DNA of 16,755 bases from Nitrososphaera_A sp036522495 (GCA_036522495.1 DATDFS010000252.1:1-16755), one strand, 5' to 3'. Shown: positions 7,586-16,359, counted from the first letter of the stretch. The notes: a model not told the origin generated them from the letters alone. Numbers and translations are program-made.

Positions 7586-8185
7586 AGCCAACACTTCTGC
7601 CAAAATAACTGTATATAATTGTACATGTTTTGTTTTATGACATAATTACATCAGATATTATACCTGCTAGGAAAAATAGGTGATGATGAATGGAAAGAAG
7701 AGAAAGCAGCTATCGTTAGTGTGGGTAACTTGGCCGGAGTCGATATACATCTTTTCCACCTCTTCCGTTGAGAAAGTTTTTTATAATAAATGTTGAACTC
7801 ACATGCAATAATGATACACAAGTGTTTTCACCATGTACTATAATGATGCGAATGTGGAATATGTATTGACTTTGGAATGTGAGAGTAGACGGTGTACAAT
7901 AATATCCTTCATCTAGCAAGCATTGCATCAATGTCATTTTACCATTAAAGCTGTGATCTTTGGCAGATCTTTGGTTAATATGAAAATGTGGATGTCTTAA
8001 ATCCAGGATATTTGACCAGAACTGTAACGAGACTACAAATTCTAGTTCTCAGGTTATTAACGTATATAAGCATCAACTTAATAAGAGTTAGTCAATGCAA
8101 GGATAATGTTCTATGGTCTTGCCAGCAACCTGCTGCTGCATTCCATCCAAATTATCTCACTCCCACTAATTCATAATCCCAATTA
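7586..8185. other. Intergenic region, tRNA-His / NIF3-like gene
   Basis: About 600 bp with no supported gene beyond the tRNA TATA box. The longest ATG frame is on the minus strand at 7716-7937 (73 codons, hydrophobic and basic, no motif, no clear ribosome binding site). A small tandem duplication, GATCTTTGG, occurs at 7955-7963 and 7966-7974. The length without coding signal suggests an eroded region. Confidence 0.4.
7611..7618 (-). promoter_or_regulatory. TATA box of tRNA-His
   Basis: TTATATAC on the minus strand ends 25 nt before the G at position -1 of the tRNA. This is the standard archaeal spacing for transcription starting at the tRNA 5' end. Confidence 0.6.
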
Positions 8186-9004
8186 TTATTTCATATTTGG
8201 TATGACTCCTATTTTGACAACCTCGATGTTTTTATCCTCTAGTTTATTAGCTAAAGCATTTAACCCAATCGAATCACCAGCTAGATGGCCTAAAACAATA
8301 AGATTACCTTTCAATTTTTCTTCATACATCCGTGTTAGATCATTGTAGTCAATATGCAGATATATTACAGTAGTGACACCATGTTCAAAATACGCCTTAG
8401 CGATTGGAAATCCACCGTTAGTGCCTGCTGCGATAACAAGTGACCATTGACCAGCCTCATTTTTTGTGCTCCCATATCGAACTTTTACTTTTGTATCGGC
8501 ATTTCTGAATTCAGGGAGTTCTTCAATTGACGTTACAATATCTGAAACATATTTAATCTTTCCAGAATTTATCTTGTCAAGAATCACTTTTCTCATATAT
8601 TCATCACACGGTTGATGAATATTTACGAGTGGCATTTTCAGTATCTTTGCTGCACTTACTATGTCATTATAAATACTCGAATGAGATCTTAACTCAGTCT
8701 TGTCTTTTAATTTCTTTACGGCACTTTTAGCAATACCTATTGGAACTTTATGTTCTATCATATAATCAATATGCCTATCGAAAACTTTATGAAAATTAAG
8801 CGCCGCAGTTCCTAGTGGATGGTGTCCAATTACTGCATCGCATTGAATACTTTTTGCCAACATCAGTTCTGCAACTGTTACATCTATAGTGAGCAGAACT
8901 TTCTTAATGTTTTTACCTTTGATATGAACAGCACTGTCCAACGGTATTTTTTTCCAGTTTGCCAGATCCAGTCCAATCTTCATTATCCCTTCAGTATCAA
9001 TCAT
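8186..9004 (-). CDS. NIF3/DUF34-family metal-binding protein
   Basis: A 272-residue member of the widely conserved NIF3 (DUF34/YbgI) family, toroidal hexamers with a two-metal site and no agreed function. The older label GTP cyclohydrolase type 2 is not well supported. Visible family features are LLTIDVT (about 37-43), the metal-binding GHHPLG (60-65) and the C-terminal GHLAGDS (239-245), which provides a further His and an acidic residue. The PII-like insertion of longer members is absent. The ATG at 9004 lies about 23 bp after a TTAATAA box; an alternative ATG at 8983 has GAAGGGAT before it. It diverges from taw1 with 111-126 bp between starts, which could allow coordinated control. Family assignment is good; biochemical role unknown. 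Confidence 0.8.
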   Translation of the reverse strand: MIDTEGIMKIGLDLANWKKIPLDSAVHIKGKNIKKVLLTIDVTVAELMLAKSIQCDAVIGHHPLGTAALNFHKVFDRHIDYMIEHKVPIGIAKSAVKKLKDKTELRSHSSIYNDIVSAAKILKMPLVNIHQPCDEYMRKVILDKINSGKIKYVSDIVTSIEELPEFRNADTKVKVRYGSTKNEAGQWSLVIAAGTNGGFPIAKAYFEHGVTTVIYLHIDYNDLTRMYEEKLKGNLIVLGHLAGDSIGLNALANKLEDKNIEVVKIGVIPNMK

Positions 9005-9026
9005 GACAACTTACAAAAATGTAGAC

Positions 9027-9033
9027 TTATTAA
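9027..9033 (-). promoter_or_regulatory. TATA-like box of the NIF3-like gene
   Basis: TTAATAA on the minus strand lies about 23 bp upstream of the ATG at 9004, inside the short divergent spacer shared with taw1. Favours the upstream ATG as a leaderless start. Confidence 0.35.
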
Positions 9034-9097
9034 TTAGCCCTATTGTTTAGATCTAATTGTACCACCGACTGACCCAAATTGTCATTCTATTGTAAGG

Positions 9098-9107
9098 TTT
9101 AAATTTA
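9098..9107 (+). promoter_or_regulatory. TATA-like box of taw1
   Basis: TTTAAATTTA ends 23 bp before the ATG at 9131 but only 8 bp before the in-frame TTG at 9116. The spacing argues that translation begins at the ATG. Confidence 0.4.
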
Positions 9108-9130
9108 ATTCTTAATTGTTAAAGCTTAAA

Positions 9131-10159
9131 ATGAGCTGCTCTGATGAATATATTTCACATGCCACTGAAAACAATCTCATCCAAATAACACCGCAAATAA
9201 AATCAAAATTACAAAGGGCAAAGTACGGTGTATATAATCACTCTTCTGTCGAGCTTTGCCATTGGACAAAAAAATCTTTTGCCAATCAAGGTGATTGTTA
9301 TAAGCACAAGTTCTACGGAATTTCAACCCACAGATGCATGGAAATGACTCCAACTGCCATGAACTGTGAAAACCGATGTATTTATTGTTGGAGGCCAACT
9401 GAATTTTATGATACATTAGAAATGCCTGCGGAATTAGTTGATGAGCCTGATATAATTGTTGAAAATCTAATGGCGGAAAGGAAGAAATTAATTAATGGTT
9501 TCTATGGTAATGCTAAGAACGACAAGAAAAGGCTAGATGAGTCTCTGCTTCCTGAACACTATGCTATTTCACTATCTGGTGAGCCAACCATGTATCCTAA
9601 GCTACCACAATTAATCAAATATTTGAAAGCCTTGAAAACCACAAAATCAATATTCCTTGTTACAAATGGTCAAGAGCCTCAGATGCTTCAGAGATTGGCA
9701 GATGAAGATGCGCTCCCTACCCAATTGTACCTATCTACTAATGCATCTAATCGGAAGACGTTTTACCGCATTAATCGACCACGCCACAAAGATGCCTGGG
9801 AAAGATGGTGGAAAAGTCTGCGTTTTCTTGCAACTGCAAACACAAGAACCGTCCTAAGAATGACAATGATCAGAGAATATAACGAAAATATCGACTTTGT
9901 CAATGAATTCGCTGAAATGATGTTGTATGGTAATCCACATTTTATAGAAGTAAAGTCATATATGCACATAGGAATGTCAACAGAACGTCTTGAGAAAAAT
10001 AACATGATTGAAATGGGCGAGATTAGGAGCTTTTCAAGGGAGTTATCCGATAAAATGCCCGGGTTTTCTATAATGGATGAGAGTGAAATTTCAAGAGTAG
10101 TAGTATTGCAAAATCAAAAACGCTATACAGATAGATGGATCGGGAAGTATTTCGTTTAA
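9131..10159 (+). CDS. taw1: 4-demethylwyosine synthase (TYW1-like radical SAM)
   Basis: Taw1 condenses pyruvate carbons onto N1-methylguanosine-37 of tRNA-Phe to make 4-demethylwyosine, the tricyclic core of wyosine. The radical-SAM motif CENRCIYC (C-X3-C-X2-C) is followed by LSGEPTMYP. Three further cysteines lie 13 residues apart (in ELCHW, GDCYK and HRCME), ten residues ahead of the SAM motif. That spacing is the signature of the second [4Fe-4S] cluster of archaeal Taw1. The C-terminal part (KSYMHIG; PGFSIMDESEISRVVVL) also fits the family. I start at ATG 9131 (342 residues) because of the TATA spacing; TTG 9116 would add five residues. No flavodoxin domain, as expected in archaea. It diverges from the NIF3-like gene. 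Confidence 0.93.
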   Translation: MSCSDEYISHATENNLIQITPQIKSKLQRAKYGVYNHSSVELCHWTKKSFANQGDCYKHKFYGISTHRCMEMTPTAMNCENRCIYCWRPTEFYDTLEMPAELVDEPDIIVENLMAERKKLINGFYGNAKNDKKRLDESLLPEHYAISLSGEPTMYPKLPQLIKYLKALKTTKSIFLVTNGQEPQMLQRLADEDALPTQLYLSTNASNRKTFYRINRPRHKDAWERWWKSLRFLATANTRTVLRMTMIREYNENIDFVNEFAEMMLYGNPHFIEVKSYMHIGMSTERLEKNNMIEMGEIRSFSRELSDKMPGFSIMDESEISRVVVLQNQKRYTDRWIGKYFV

Positions 10160-10456
10160 TAAGAAATAAAATTGCAATAAAACACAATGATAGTCAGTAT
10201 TACCGTATAGTTAGCTAATAGATCCATACATCCATAGCATAGTAGCTAATAAATGCAATAGATCCCATACATGCCCTGTTACCAAGTATATACATATCAA
10301 GAGATGTGCAGAGCTCGTTCAATGAGATCCTGCCTTGGATCTATGCTACAACCAGCAGTAATAATTTTCGTTATTTATTTTGTTGTTGTTGTTGATGATG
10401 CGTGCTGCTGAATACACTTGTAGTGTATTACTGTTGCCTCCTTTGGTCTTGTCATT
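10160..10456. other. AT-rich spacer with small repeats
   Basis: Downstream of taw1. It contains an imperfect direct repeat: TAGCTAATA at 10212-10220 and 10243-10251, and AATAGATCCATACAT at 10217-10231 with a one-base-longer copy at 10257-10272. It also has a run of TGT/TTG triplets near 10379-10393 and the hairpin at 10411-10429. No coding signal was seen apart from a low-complexity Asn/Thr-rich continuation of the neighbouring pseudogene frame. Confidence 0.45.
10411..10429. repeat. Perfect 8-bp inverted repeat
   Basis: AATACACT-TGT-AGTGTATT forms an 8-bp stem with a three-base loop. It lies 28 bp beyond the last stop of the minus-strand pseudogene, where it could be a transcript-end hairpin, though it lacks a following T-run on that strand. 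Confidence 0.5.
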
Positions 10457-10901
10457 TCAACTGCTGCCAGTGCTACTACCAATAGTTCCTCCACCGCCGC
10501 CACCATTAATGCTGATACCACCACTGCTAACACTTCTGTTCCCTACTTCGAGCCCTCCCCAATAGTTCTTACTTATGACCAGTAGGACAAGCAGATCCAT
10601 AAGATTTCATACCTGTCTGACAGCAGCTGGGCCATCCTGGTTTATCGCAATGTATAGCATCTCCAGAACAAACAGTCCATCCTGCACAATAGTTTGAACT
10701 GTGTCCATTTAGACAAGGCGCTCAAGTAGCATTGTGACCAGTCTTTGTAACCTATGCTATAACGAGAAGGAAAGCCTGGTTTATCGCAATGTACATGACC
10801 AGTAGCAGCAGTGACAACAGCAAACCCCATGTTAGCCTCATCAATAGTCATTATTGTTGTTACTACTGATAATAACAAGATACAATTGATTTCAATTTCA
10901 T
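10457..10901 (-). pseudogene. Decayed secreted Cys/Gly-rich tandem-repeat protein
   Basis: Joining three frames gives one coherent product. ATG at 10901 (MKLKSIV) shifts near 10880 into a hydrophobic signal-like stretch, LLLSVVTTIMT, then a repeat opening HCDKPGFPSRYSIGYKD. An extra base at 10740 shifts into GHNAT, an in-frame TGA (10724-10722), then CLNGHSSNYCAGW. A second repeat opens HCDKPGWPSCC and runs to ACPTGH. An extra base at 10574 then shifts into SKNYWGGLEVG and a Gly/Ser-rich tail ending at TGA 10457. The two units are about 46 residues long, each with HCDKPG and later a GHSxNY motif. At DNA level the unit start recurs at 10636-10654 and 10775-10793, 139 bp apart, that is 46 codons plus one inserted base. 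The role is unknown; export is inferred from the N-terminus. At least four lesions make it non-functional unless sequencing errors are responsible. Confidence 0.75.
10636..10793. repeat. Pair of 19-bp direct repeats inside the pseudogene
   Basis: CCTGGTTTATCGCAATGTA occurs exactly at 10636-10654 and 10775-10793. On the minus strand it encodes part of the HCDKPG motif of each protein repeat. The 139-bp offset marks an old internal duplication plus a one-base insertion. Confidence 0.9.
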
Positions 10902-11453
10902 AGAAATCATCTTCTAACTTATCAGAACTGCACAGATAACATTAAAGATATAGCCTTAATTAATTGCAACTCAATCATATATTGAATTTAAAACATAACT
11001 ACAGACATAATCCAAATAATCTAAATATGTTGAAGATAGAGGCCTTGTCATAAAAAATGCATGGTGATGGAGAATCCTTTATTTTGTGATGATAACGCTG
11101 CGTTGGCTCCTGCCGATCCAAACGTAATAGTGTTAGATCTAGAATCCAAAATCAATCAATCAACCCATCTATCTTGGCATAGCTCCACTGGGGATATTTC
11201 ACCGCTATCTGTGATTCTAACAATATTTCATTATCCATTAACAAAGCAATTAACTCCGAAACAATTTTAAAGCAACAATCGGATTTTCGCCACCGCATTC
11301 GAAAGGTTCATTAGTAACATAATAAACTTTCAAGAATTGCGATGCAGCATCATAGCTTTTCTGCGCTATCTTAACCTCTGTGAACCTGTGTGTTATACAG
11401 TATTTATTAGAATTAGGTTTTATGTATCACTACATTATTTGAAATCAAAAAGA
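10902..11453. other. Intergenic region with a possible gene remnant
   Basis: About 550 bp upstream of purM. On the minus strand 11426-11250 is open without an ATG, GTG or TTG and reads protein-like (for instance YYVTNEPFECGGENPIV). After a frame change, 11249-11048 continues with further plausible pieces, ending at a TGA at 11050. This could be a second decayed gene, but other frames here also look partly protein-like. A plus-strand frame of 69 codons (11061-11270) has no motif I know. TTTTATGTA at 11418-11426 is a TATA-like box about 28 bp before the purM ATG. Confidence 0.3.
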
Positions 11454-12503
11454 ATGACCTACCGTCGTGCAGGAATAGATGTGAAAAAGATCCGTGCAGC
11501 CCAGAAATCAATTGGTGATATAATTTCTCTTACTCACTCCTTTCCCGCTATTGGAAACGTTATTTCAGGGTTTGGACATTATGCAGGATTGATTGATATC
11601 GGTTCTAAAATTCTTGCCATGCATTGTGATGGAGTCGGAACAAAGGTAATCATAGCCCAAATGATGAGTCGTTTCGATAATATAGGAATTGACTGCGTTG
11701 CAATGAATGTCAATGACATTATTTGTCTCGGTGCACATCCACTTGCATTTATAGATTATATTGCGTTGAGATCTGCAAATCAACACGTTGTACAGGAGAT
11801 AGCAAAAGGTCTGGTCAAAGGAGCAAGACAATCAGACATGGCAATAATTGGAGGAGAAACTGCAATATTACCAGATCTCATCAATGGAGAGGATAAAAAT
11901 ACCTTCGACCTTGTTGGCATGGTCCTTGGGATTGTGGATAAGCCCAATATAATATTGGGTGATAAAATCAAAATTGGTGATATAATTTTAGGAGTAGAAA
12001 GCAGTGGCCTGCATTCAAACGGTTATACATTAGCTCGTAAAGTTCTTCTTTCAAAGTATTCTGTTGATGATACCGCACCTCATTTAGTACATACAGTAGG
12101 AGAAGAAATGCTCACACCTACCATGATATATGTCAAACCAATTATTGAAATATTAAAACAAAAACATATCTCGATTCATGGTTTAGCTCACATCACTGGG
12201 GGCTCATTTACAAAGCTGGCACGTCTAAATAAGAAAATACGCTACAACCTTGACAACTTACCAAAGGCACATGGAATATTCAAACAGATACAAATAGACG
12301 GGCGTATTAAAACAAAAGAGATGTACAAAACATTCAATATGGGAATTGGATTTTGTATAATACTTCCAAAACCTTCTGTCGATGCAGTCATCAGTATATT
12401 TAAGAAGTATAATATGGGATGCAGTCGGATAGGAATAGTTGACGAAAAAGAAGAGAAGGAAAACGTCATAGCTAATATAGACGGAAAAAACGAAGTTTTG
12501 TAG
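11454..12503 (+). CDS. purM: Phosphoribosylformylglycinamidine cyclo-ligase (AIR synthase)
   Basis: PurM closes the imidazole ring of purines, converting FGAM plus ATP to AIR in the cytoplasm. The 349-residue product starts MTYRRAGID, as the family does. It shows DGVGTK (59-64), MNVNDIICLGAHPL (84-97), GGETA (133-137), SSGLHSNGY (183-191) and AHITGGSF (245-252), covering both domains of a dimeric ATP enzyme. I chose the ATG at 11454. The frame stays open 39 codons further up, but that stretch is Cys/Phe/Tyr-rich, does not resemble PurM, and would swallow the TATA-like box at 11418-11426. No other purine gene lies in the window, and purM stands as a single transcription unit. It belongs to the same superfamily as the SelD-like protein at 4614 but is clearly the canonical enzyme. 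Confidence 0.95.
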   Translation: MTYRRAGIDVKKIRAAQKSIGDIISLTHSFPAIGNVISGFGHYAGLIDIGSKILAMHCDGVGTKVIIAQMMSRFDNIGIDCVAMNVNDIICLGAHPLAFIDYIALRSANQHVVQEIAKGLVKGARQSDMAIIGGETAILPDLINGEDKNTFDLVGMVLGIVDKPNIILGDKIKIGDIILGVESSGLHSNGYTLARKVLLSKYSVDDTAPHLVHTVGEEMLTPTMIYVKPIIEILKQKHISIHGLAHITGGSFTKLARLNKKIRYNLDNLPKAHGIFKQIQIDGRIKTKEMYKTFNMGIGFCIILPKPSVDAVISIFKKYNMGCSRIGIVDEKEEKENVIANIDGKNEVL

Positions 12504-12708
12504 AAATATCATGCAATATCATAAAATTTTAGTCAGACATCCCATATGGATTCATTTTAAAGGATTAGCCACGATGATCTTAATCAATGTGTTCCATGTC
12601 CAATCTCATTTATTTTTAAAAACAAATGCAGTCTTTACGAAATTTCAATAATACGTAATTCTCATATACAAAAATTAATATTCGTTATGGAGTTAAGTTT
12701 TTCAAAAA

Positions 12709-14319
12709 TTGCTCATACATCCAAAGGCCAATGCAGATTCTGATTATGTCCAAGCCTGTAAATCGATTGCTGAACAAATCCAGGAAAAACGGAGCACATC
12801 ATCCAAGTCTATCTTGAAGATCATAAGAGAAACAGCATCGAAATATCATCTTTCTACATTACCAAGGAATGAAAATATAATCGAATATCTCCCTGACGAT
12901 AGCCATTACCGGAAAGTTTTGATGGTTAAGCCTATAAAGACAGCTTCAGGCATAGTAGTAGTTACAGTAATGCCGAAACCATTCGGATGTCCGCAGGGCA
13001 GGTGTATATATTGTCCAGGCGGAATTGAGTTCAATACACCACTAAGTTACATAGGATCCGAACCTTCTACAAAATCTGCTCAAGAATTTGAATACGATCC
13101 ATACAAGCAGGTCCAGGCCAAAATACATCAATTACATGCAAGAGGACATGATATCAGTAAGGTTGAAGTGGTTATAGTTGGCGGTACTTTTCCCTTTATG
13201 CCCGAAGAGTACCAGAAGGATTTTGCAAAATTATGTTTTGACGCTTTGAATGGAATAAAACCTTCTGTCAATCTCCAGGAAGCGATCATAACTAACGAGA
13301 CAGCAAAGAACAGATGTGTTGGTTTTACCGTAGAAACGAAACCGGATTATTGTAAACAACAGCATATTGATCTAATGCTTGAATTAGGAGTTACGCGTAT
13401 AGAAATAGGTATTCAATCCTTGCGCGACGAAGTTTACAGAACTATCAATCGCGGGCACACTTTGGATGATGTTGTCAATTCATTTCAACTTGCAAGAGAT
13501 GCTGGCTACAAAATTGTTGCTCACATGATGCCAGGCCTGCCTAATTCATCACCAGAAAAGGATATACAGGATTTTCAGACATTATTTGACAATCCCTGTT
13601 TCAAACCTGATATGTTAAAGATATATCCTACTCTTGTTTTGAAACACACCGGATTATACAAATTATACCGAGAGGGCAGATATCATGCATATTCAGAAAA
13701 TGATTTAATGACTGTTTTGCTTGCAATAAAAAAGATTGTACCTCCATGGGTAAGAATAATGCGAGTGCAACGAGAAATAGAACCCAAAGATATTGTTGCT
13801 GGCCCCAAGAATGGAAACCTAAGGCAGATGGTACTACGGAAATTGGATGAGATTGGCCTCAGATGCAGGTGCATACGCTGCAGAGAGATCGGATTGCAAA
13901 GAAGGCATCTTTCTGAGAACGAAGTTGTAATGAGTAGGATCGATTATTTAGCTTCGAACGGACAAGAAGTATTTTTATCATTTGAAAGCATAGATAAGTT
14001 AACCATTCTAGGTTTTTTGCGACTACGTAAAGTTATGAACCCTTACAGAAATGAGCTGAAAGAATACGATAACGATGCTGCTGGAATTGTAAGGGAATTG
14101 CATGTATATGGTCAAATGTTAAATGTAGGAAAGCAAGGAAACGACAAATTCTGCCAGCATAAAGGCTATGGAGCAAGACTGATGTGGGAAGCAGAGAGAA
14201 TCGCAAAGACTGAATTTGGGGTAAAAAAATTGTCAGTTATAAGTGCAGTAGGAACCAGGGAATATTACAAAAAACTTGGATATGTTCAGAATGGTCCTTA
14301 TGTATCAAAGGTACTGTAG
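12709..14319 (+). CDS. elp3: Elp3-like tRNA U34 carboxymethyltransferase
   Basis: Archaeal Elp3 acts without other Elongator subunits and carboxymethylates wobble uridine-34 of tRNAs using SAM and acetyl-CoA. The 536-residue protein has an N-terminal tRNA-binding region (about 1-85). The radical-SAM motif CPQGRCIYCPGG (C94, C99, C102; C-X4-C-X2-C) and VVIVGGTFPFMP follow. The cysteine cluster RCRCIRC (385-391) suits the zinc site. A C-terminal GNAT domain has HKGYGARL (484-491) and GTREYYKKLGY (515-525). The TTG at 12709 is the only start near the family N-terminus, with a TAA just upstream in frame. lysS begins five bases after its stop, implying co-transcription and a shared translation theme. 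Identity is secure; the exact modification in this lineage is inferred. Confidence 0.95.
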   Translation: MLIHPKANADSDYVQACKSIAEQIQEKRSTSSKSILKIIRETASKYHLSTLPRNENIIEYLPDDSHYRKVLMVKPIKTASGIVVVTVMPKPFGCPQGRCIYCPGGIEFNTPLSYIGSEPSTKSAQEFEYDPYKQVQAKIHQLHARGHDISKVEVVIVGGTFPFMPEEYQKDFAKLCFDALNGIKPSVNLQEAIITNETAKNRCVGFTVETKPDYCKQQHIDLMLELGVTRIEIGIQSLRDEVYRTINRGHTLDDVVNSFQLARDAGYKIVAHMMPGLPNSSPEKDIQDFQTLFDNPCFKPDMLKIYPTLVLKHTGLYKLYREGRYHAYSENDLMTVLLAIKKIVPPWVRIMRVQREIEPKDIVAGPKNGNLRQMVLRKLDEIGLRCRCIRCREIGLQRRHLSENEVVMSRIDYLASNGQEVFLSFESIDKLTILGFLRLRKVMNPYRNELKEYDNDAAGIVRELHVYGQMLNVGKQGNDKFCQHKGYGARLMWEAERIAKTEFGVKKLSVISAVGTREYYKKLGYVQNGPYVSKVL

Positions 14320-14324
14320 CTACA

Positions 14325-15944
14325 ATGACAGATGAAATAATAGGCAAAGGCACTTGGATCGACAAGGTGGCAGATAATCTTATAGAACATGAAAAAAAGT
14401 TAGGACGAGGATTAAATCTCATTAGAGTAGAAAGTGGCCTAGGAGCTTCTGGAATACCACATATAGGGAGCATGGGTGATGCCGTTAGGGCATATGGGAT
14501 AGTAATGGCTCTCGAAAACTTTGGTTACAATGCAGAACTAATAGCATATTCTGATGACATGGATGGGTTAAGAAAGGTTCCAGAAGGTTTACCGAAATGG
14601 CTTAGAGAGCATTTAGCAAAGCCAGTTTCAAGAATCCCTGATCCCTTTGGCGACTGTCATACATCATATGGTGCTCACATGAGTAACCTCCTTTTGGATG
14701 GCCTAGACAAGGTTGGTGTAAAATACTGCTTCCAAAGTGGAGCGGAAACTTATAAGAAAGGAGCTCTTGTTAATCAAATTGACGCCATATTAAGAAAGAG
14801 TGTTCAGCTTGGCCAAAAAATAGCTGAGTTTGTAGGTCAGGAAAAGTATAATGAATCACTACCATATTTCCCTATTTGTGAAAGTTGTGGTAGACTGTAC
14901 GTTGCAAAGGCTGAGAAATATTTACCTGATGAAAAGAAACTACAGTATACATGCTCTGGAAGCAGAATTGGCGTGGAAGATCTGAAAGGATGCGGATACA
15001 GTGGTGAAGTCGACATACGCAAGGGAGAAGGAAAATTAGCGTGGAAAGTGGAGTTTGCAGCAAGATGGCAAGCCCTTGATATTCGGTTTGAGGCGTATGG
15101 AAAAGACATCATGGATTCTGTAAGGATTAATGATTGGGTTGCTAATGAAATTCTCGGCTACCCGCATCCTTTGCATGTAAAGTACGAGATGTTTCTAGAT
15201 AAGAGAGGTAAAAAAATTAGCAAATCTGCAGGCAATGTACTTACTCCACAGATGTGGTTAAGGTATGGCACTCCAGAGTCCATACTACTGCTACTGTTCA
15301 AACGTATATCTGGCACCAGACATGTAGGACTTGACGATATACCAGCATTGATGGATGAATATGATGCTTATGAGGATATGTATTTTGATAAAATTAAAGA
15401 GGATAATCAAGCTAAATTAACCAGGATAAAAGGAATTTATGAATTTGTCAATCAGCTAAAACCACCAGAGCAGCCTATGGTACATGTACCATACATGGTC
15501 CTTGTACAACAGGCATCGTTATTCTCTGGCGATGAAAGGATCGACAAAATATACGAAAGACTACGAAAATATGGAGCAGTGAAGGAGAAGACGGCTAATC
15601 TGACAAAAAAGATTGAGCTTGCATCCAAGTGGTCCGAAGATCTCTCTTCTGGTGAAGAAAAATTTGAAATTGAAATGACAGATAATCACAAGAAAGCGAT
15701 TGCCGACTTAATTCAAACTCTAAAGTCATTTATCGGTTCCGAACAAAAATCAGACTCACCGAAAAATCTACAATCCAAGGTATTTGACATCGCTAGAGAC
15801 AATGGAATGGAACCCAAAGAACTCTTCACTCTGCTTTACAAGATACTCATAAATTCTGATAGAGGACCAAGAATTGGAAACTATGTCCTTGACTTAGGAG
15901 TAGAGCGAACAAATAACATTCTTCAAAAATACCTAGTTAGTTAG
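14325..15944 (+). CDS. lysS: Lysyl-tRNA synthetase, class I
   Basis: Charges tRNA-Lys. The 539-residue enzyme is the class I form, a Rossmann-fold synthetase found in many archaea and some bacteria instead of the usual class II enzyme. The HIGH-type motif is PHIGSMGD (45-52) and the KMSKS-type loop is KKISKSAGN (296-304), both typical of class I LysRS. An internal zinc-binding region has CESC (185-188) and two later cysteines (210 and 223) inside the Rossmann core. The helical anticodon-binding part fills about 340-539. The ATG at 14325 lies five bases after the elp3 stop, with no strong Shine-Dalgarno, so translational coupling is likely. It ends 96 bp before the convergent ywbE stop. Confidence 0.96.
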   Translation: MTDEIIGKGTWIDKVADNLIEHEKKLGRGLNLIRVESGLGASGIPHIGSMGDAVRAYGIVMALENFGYNAELIAYSDDMDGLRKVPEGLPKWLREHLAKPVSRIPDPFGDCHTSYGAHMSNLLLDGLDKVGVKYCFQSGAETYKKGALVNQIDAILRKSVQLGQKIAEFVGQEKYNESLPYFPICESCGRLYVAKAEKYLPDEKKLQYTCSGSRIGVEDLKGCGYSGEVDIRKGEGKLAWKVEFAARWQALDIRFEAYGKDIMDSVRINDWVANEILGYPHPLHVKYEMFLDKRGKKISKSAGNVLTPQMWLRYGTPESILLLLFKRISGTRHVGLDDIPALMDEYDAYEDMYFDKIKEDNQAKLTRIKGIYEFVNQLKPPEQPMVHVPYMVLVQQASLFSGDERIDKIYERLRKYGAVKEKTANLTKKIELASKWSEDLSSGEEKFEIEMTDNHKKAIADLIQTLKSFIGSEQKSDSPKNLQSKVFDIARDNGMEPKELFTLLYKILINSDRGPRIGNYVLDLGVERTNNILQKYLVS

Positions 15945-16040
15945 CATAAGTAAGCATACAATGATAACTTGTATCATACAATATTAAAATTTATAGTCAA
16001 TTTATATAATGTATGGGATAATCAGACTCTATACTTGTGG

Positions 16041-16238
16041 TCATTGGTCAGTTACCTCCTTTACTCTACCAATAATTCCATTTTCGAGACGAACCTTAAT
16101 TCCATAAGGATGTGATGAGGATTTAGTCAGAATTTCCTTTACAATACCCTCAGTCAACTTTCCTGTTTTTTGATCACATTTTTGGACTACTTTTACCCTA
16201 GAACCACGCTTTATACTACCTCTAGTGTTGCCATCCAA
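16041..16238 (-). CDS. ywbE: YwbE-family small protein (DUF2196)
   Basis: A 65-residue basic protein. It reads RGSRVKVVQKCDQKTGKLT followed by GIVKEILTKSSSHPYG and IKVRLENGIIGRVKEV. This matches the small YwbE/DUF2196 proteins of bacteria and archaea almost end to end. The KOW-like pattern (a basic loop, GIVK, then IKVRLENG..GRV) suggests a small beta-barrel that may bind RNA or a ribosomal partner; the function is not established. The start is TTG at 16238, which gives the normal family length. TTTATTAT about 25 bp upstream on the minus strand may be its TATA box. It is monocistronic and convergent with lysS. Confidence 0.85.
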   Translation of the reverse strand: MDGNTRGSIKRGSRVKVVQKCDQKTGKLTEGIVKEILTKSSSHPYGIKVRLENGIIGRVKEVTDQ

Positions 16239-16359
16239 TGCAAGTAATTATGTTATAAGTGGGATAATAAAAACAACCCTAAATATTCTCACGTTGTTAA
16301 TGTTTTTGCTCCATATTCGTACATTGAAAACTTCACAGTCCTTACTCTTCATTCTTCCT

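Noticed and set aside
7681..7690. TGATGA strings resembling C-box motifs of C/D sRNAs (also near 7155 and 10391)
   Set aside because: No properly spaced CTGA D-box and terminal stem could be found around them.
7716..7937. 73-codon minus-strand ORF
   Set aside because: No motif, no clear ribosome binding site, hydrophobic/basic composition without pattern; likely chance in an eroded region.
10380..10565. Pro/Leu-rich plus-strand ORF
   Set aside because: It is the antisense shadow of the Gly/Ser-rich tail of the minus-strand pseudogene.
11337..11453. A 39-codon upstream extension of purM
   Set aside because: It does not resemble PurM, whose N-terminus begins at the chosen ATG, and it covers the TATA-like box.
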